Positions 13,238 to 14,713 of a DNA stretch of 14,713 nucleotides are shown here, piece by piece. Under the pieces are notes generated by a model. It searched no databases. It was not told the origin of the DNA and worked only from the letters and a program-made list of their open reading frames with translations. The translations under genes were made by a program, and so were the position numbers. The DNA is from JBOICV01 sp050740255 (GTDB lineage: Bacteria; Pseudomonadota; Gammaproteobacteria; Nevskiales; JBOICV01): assembly GCA_050740255.1 (NCBI GenBank), contig JBOICV010000012.1, positions 1-14,713 on the forward strand, read 5' to 3'. Numbering within the stretch: position 1 is the first letter of the stretch; each line of letters opens with the position of its first letter.

Positions 13238-14713
13238 CTACGTGGGACCGGGCCCCTCCGTGATGGTGAGCCAGAAGGTGGAGACCGCCTGACTGCCGGC
13301 GCCATCGTTGATGGTGACGGTGATGTACACCTCGCCGGTCTGGTTGGCTTCCGGGGTGATGGTGAGGGTGTAGGACGGGCCGCTGCCGCTGATCACCAGC
13401 TTGGCGTCCAGCACCAGGCTGTAGTCCCCCGAGTAGGCCGCCACGACTATTGCGCTGGCATCATCGAAGGCATGGTCGGAGGCGGTGAAGTTGACCACGA
13501 TCGGGGTGTTCTTGGCGGTGGTCTTATCCGTGATGCTGCTGATGGTGGGTGCAGCGTCGTCGGCGTCATTCACCGTCACGGTGAAGCTGGTGCTGGCGCT
13601 GGCGCCGCCGTTGTCGGTCGCGGTCACCGTGATCACGGCAGTGCCGAAGCGGTTGGCGGCCGGCGTGACGGTCACCGCGCGATCGCCGGCGCTGCCGGTA
13701 AACACGATGCGGTTTAAGGGGATCAGGGCGGGGTTACTGGAGCTCTTGCTCAGGACCAGCCCCGAGAAGCCATCAGCATCCGTGACCGTGAAGTGCAGGG
13801 GGCCGGTGGTGCTGTCCTCGTCAACCACCTGATCGTCTATCTCGGTGATGGCCGGCGGGTCGTTCACCGAAGTGACGGTGACCCTAAAGACATCGTTCGC
13901 GCTGAGCAGGCCGTCGGAGACGGTGACGGTGATGTTGGAGAAGCCCTTGGCGTCGGGGACCGGGGTCACCCGGATGCTGCGATTGGCGCCGCTGCCGCCC
14001 AGCACGATGTGGTCCAGCGGCACCAGGGTCTGGTTGCTGGAGTTGACCGTGAGCTGGAGTGTGTTCAGGGCGTTGTCGGCGTCGGCCAGGGTGAAGGCGA
14101 TGTTGCCGGTAGTGCCGTCTTCGGGGATGGTCCGATCCGTAATATTGCTGATGCTGGGCCGGTCGTTCACCGGATTGATGGTCAGGGTGAAGCTGCGACT
14201 CGCCTGACCGCCATCCGCATCACGCACAGTGACGGTGATGGTTGCCGCGCCGCTCTGGTTGGCGCCGGGGGTGATGGTGACGTTGCGGCTCGCCCCGCTG
14301 CCGCCGGGGACGATATTGGCATTGGGTACCCGGGTCTGGTTGTTGGAAACACCGCTAACGATAAGCCCACTGGTGCCGTCATCCGCATCGCCGACGGTGA
14401 AGTTGACGGTGATGGGTGTGTCTTCGTTGGTGGATTTGTTGGTGATGTTGCTGATGGTCGGCAGGATATTCGGCGGCAGAATGGTGACCTGATAGTCTTC
14501 GACTTCCCCGTCCGGCGCCTCGCCGGTGGGCGCCAGCACGCCGGCGCTGGACAGCCGGAAACGCGCGAAGCTGGTGCCGGCCGCGGCAGCCAACGGCACC
14601 GCAGCCATCAAATTGTTGACGCCGTTGACGACGGCCTGGCCGCTGAAGATGCGTTCATCGGCGTCGTTCCAGTCGCCGTCGCGATTGAAATCCAGCCAGG
14701 CGTCGAGTACGCC
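13238..14713 (-). CDS. Secreted/surface protein with GEVED domain and cadherin/Ig-like repeats (partial, N-terminus outside window)
   Basis: The frame is open to the window edge, so the beginning is missing; 491 codons are visible before the TAG at 13238. Residues 1-76 are the end of a GEVED domain: AWLDFNRDGDWNDADERIF, with an acidic calcium-binding-like DxDxD pattern, closing with DGEVEDYQV. Four tandem beta-sandwich repeats of about 101 residues follow (84-184, 185-285, 286-386, 387-491). Each has ISxITD near its start, FTxxDADG, an I/LVxGGSGANR-like turn, VTPxANxxGxAxITVTVxDG and closing FTVTVxxVND. These resemble bacterial cadherin/Ig-like modules of adhesins and extracellular enzymes. 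The fourth repeat has diverged and loses the EDT motif. No anchor, sorting signal or enzyme domain follows; the protein ends ITEGPGPT. It converges with dapC with an 11-bp gap. Function is unknown; adhesion or matrix binding is only a guess. Confidence 0.85.
   Translation of the reverse strand, partial: GVLDAWLDFNRDGDWNDADERIFSGQAVVNGVNNLMAAVPLAAAAGTSFARFRLSSAGVLAPTGEAPDGEVEDYQVTILPPNILPTISNITNKSTNEDTPITVNFTVGDADDGTSGLIVSGVSNNQTRVPNANIVPGGSGASRNVTITPGANQSGAATITVTVRDADGGQASRSFTLTINPVNDRPSISNITDRTIPEDGTTGNIAFTLADADNALNTLQLTVNSSNQTLVPLDHIVLGGSGANRSIRVTPVPDAKGFSNITVTVSDGLLSANDVFRVTVTSVNDPPAITEIDDQVVDEDSTTGPLHFTVTDADGFSGLVLSKSSSNPALIPLNRIVFTGSAGDRAVTVTPAANRFGTAVITVTATDNGGASASTSFTVTVNDADDAAPTISSITDKTTAKNTPIVVNFTASDHAFDDASAIVVAAYSGDYSLVLDAKLVISGSGPSYTLTITPEANQTGEVYITVTINDGAGSQAVSTFWLTITEGPGPT

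Noticed and set aside
13241..14464. CRISPR-like or DNA tandem repeat array at the right end
   Set aside because: The periodicity of about 303 bases comes from diverged protein repeats in one reading frame; the DNA copies are not identical and there are no spacers.

Overview
This window looks like ordinary chromosome from a GC-rich gammaproteobacterium. Two gene neighbourhoods known from Pseudomonas and its relatives are joined head to head. The first is rnr-rlmB-rpsF-rpsR-rplI-dnaB with a tRNA-Leu beside rnr. The second is tsf-rpsB diverging from map-glnD-dapC. GlnD, DapC of the gammaproteobacterial type, RlmB and RNase R all fit that class. The genus cannot be fixed from the sequence alone.

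Layout. From 1 to 6130 everything reads leftward, in the order rnr, a YiaD-type OmpA-domain lipoprotein, rlmB, rpsF, rpsR, rplI, a terminator, then the first 309 codons of dnaB, which is cut by the window edge. A sigma70-like promoter at the end of rlmB drives the ribosomal protein genes, and dnaB has its own promoter behind the terminator. At 6188-6272 a rightward tRNA-Leu(CAG) has its own promoter and terminator. Next to it is a leftward rpsB-tsf operon (6445-8175) with a long leader and a very strong terminator. Starting at 8444, map, glnD and dapC read rightward; glnD and dapC overlap by a GTGA. The right end (13238-14713) is a leftward partial gene for a secreted or surface protein: a GEVED domain followed by four cadherin/Ig-like repeats of about 101 residues.

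Functionally this is a growth and translation region: ribosomal proteins S6, S18, L9 and S2, EF-Ts, a tRNA, 23S rRNA methylation, RNA decay by RNase R, replicative helicase and N-terminal methionine removal. It also carries nitrogen sensing through PII (GlnD) and one step of lysine/diaminopimelate synthesis (DapC). The repeat-rich surface protein is the only clearly accessory gene.

No new defence, mobile or biosynthetic system was found. The points most worth a second look are the lipoprotein gene coupled to the rnr stop codon, a palindromic intergenic element abutting (and perhaps supplying) the rlmB start codon, a second mosaic repeat between map and glnD that creates a false GlnD N-terminus, the tsf/tRNA junction where pyrH would be expected, the leaders of rpsF and rpsB, and the anchorless repeat protein at the right edge.
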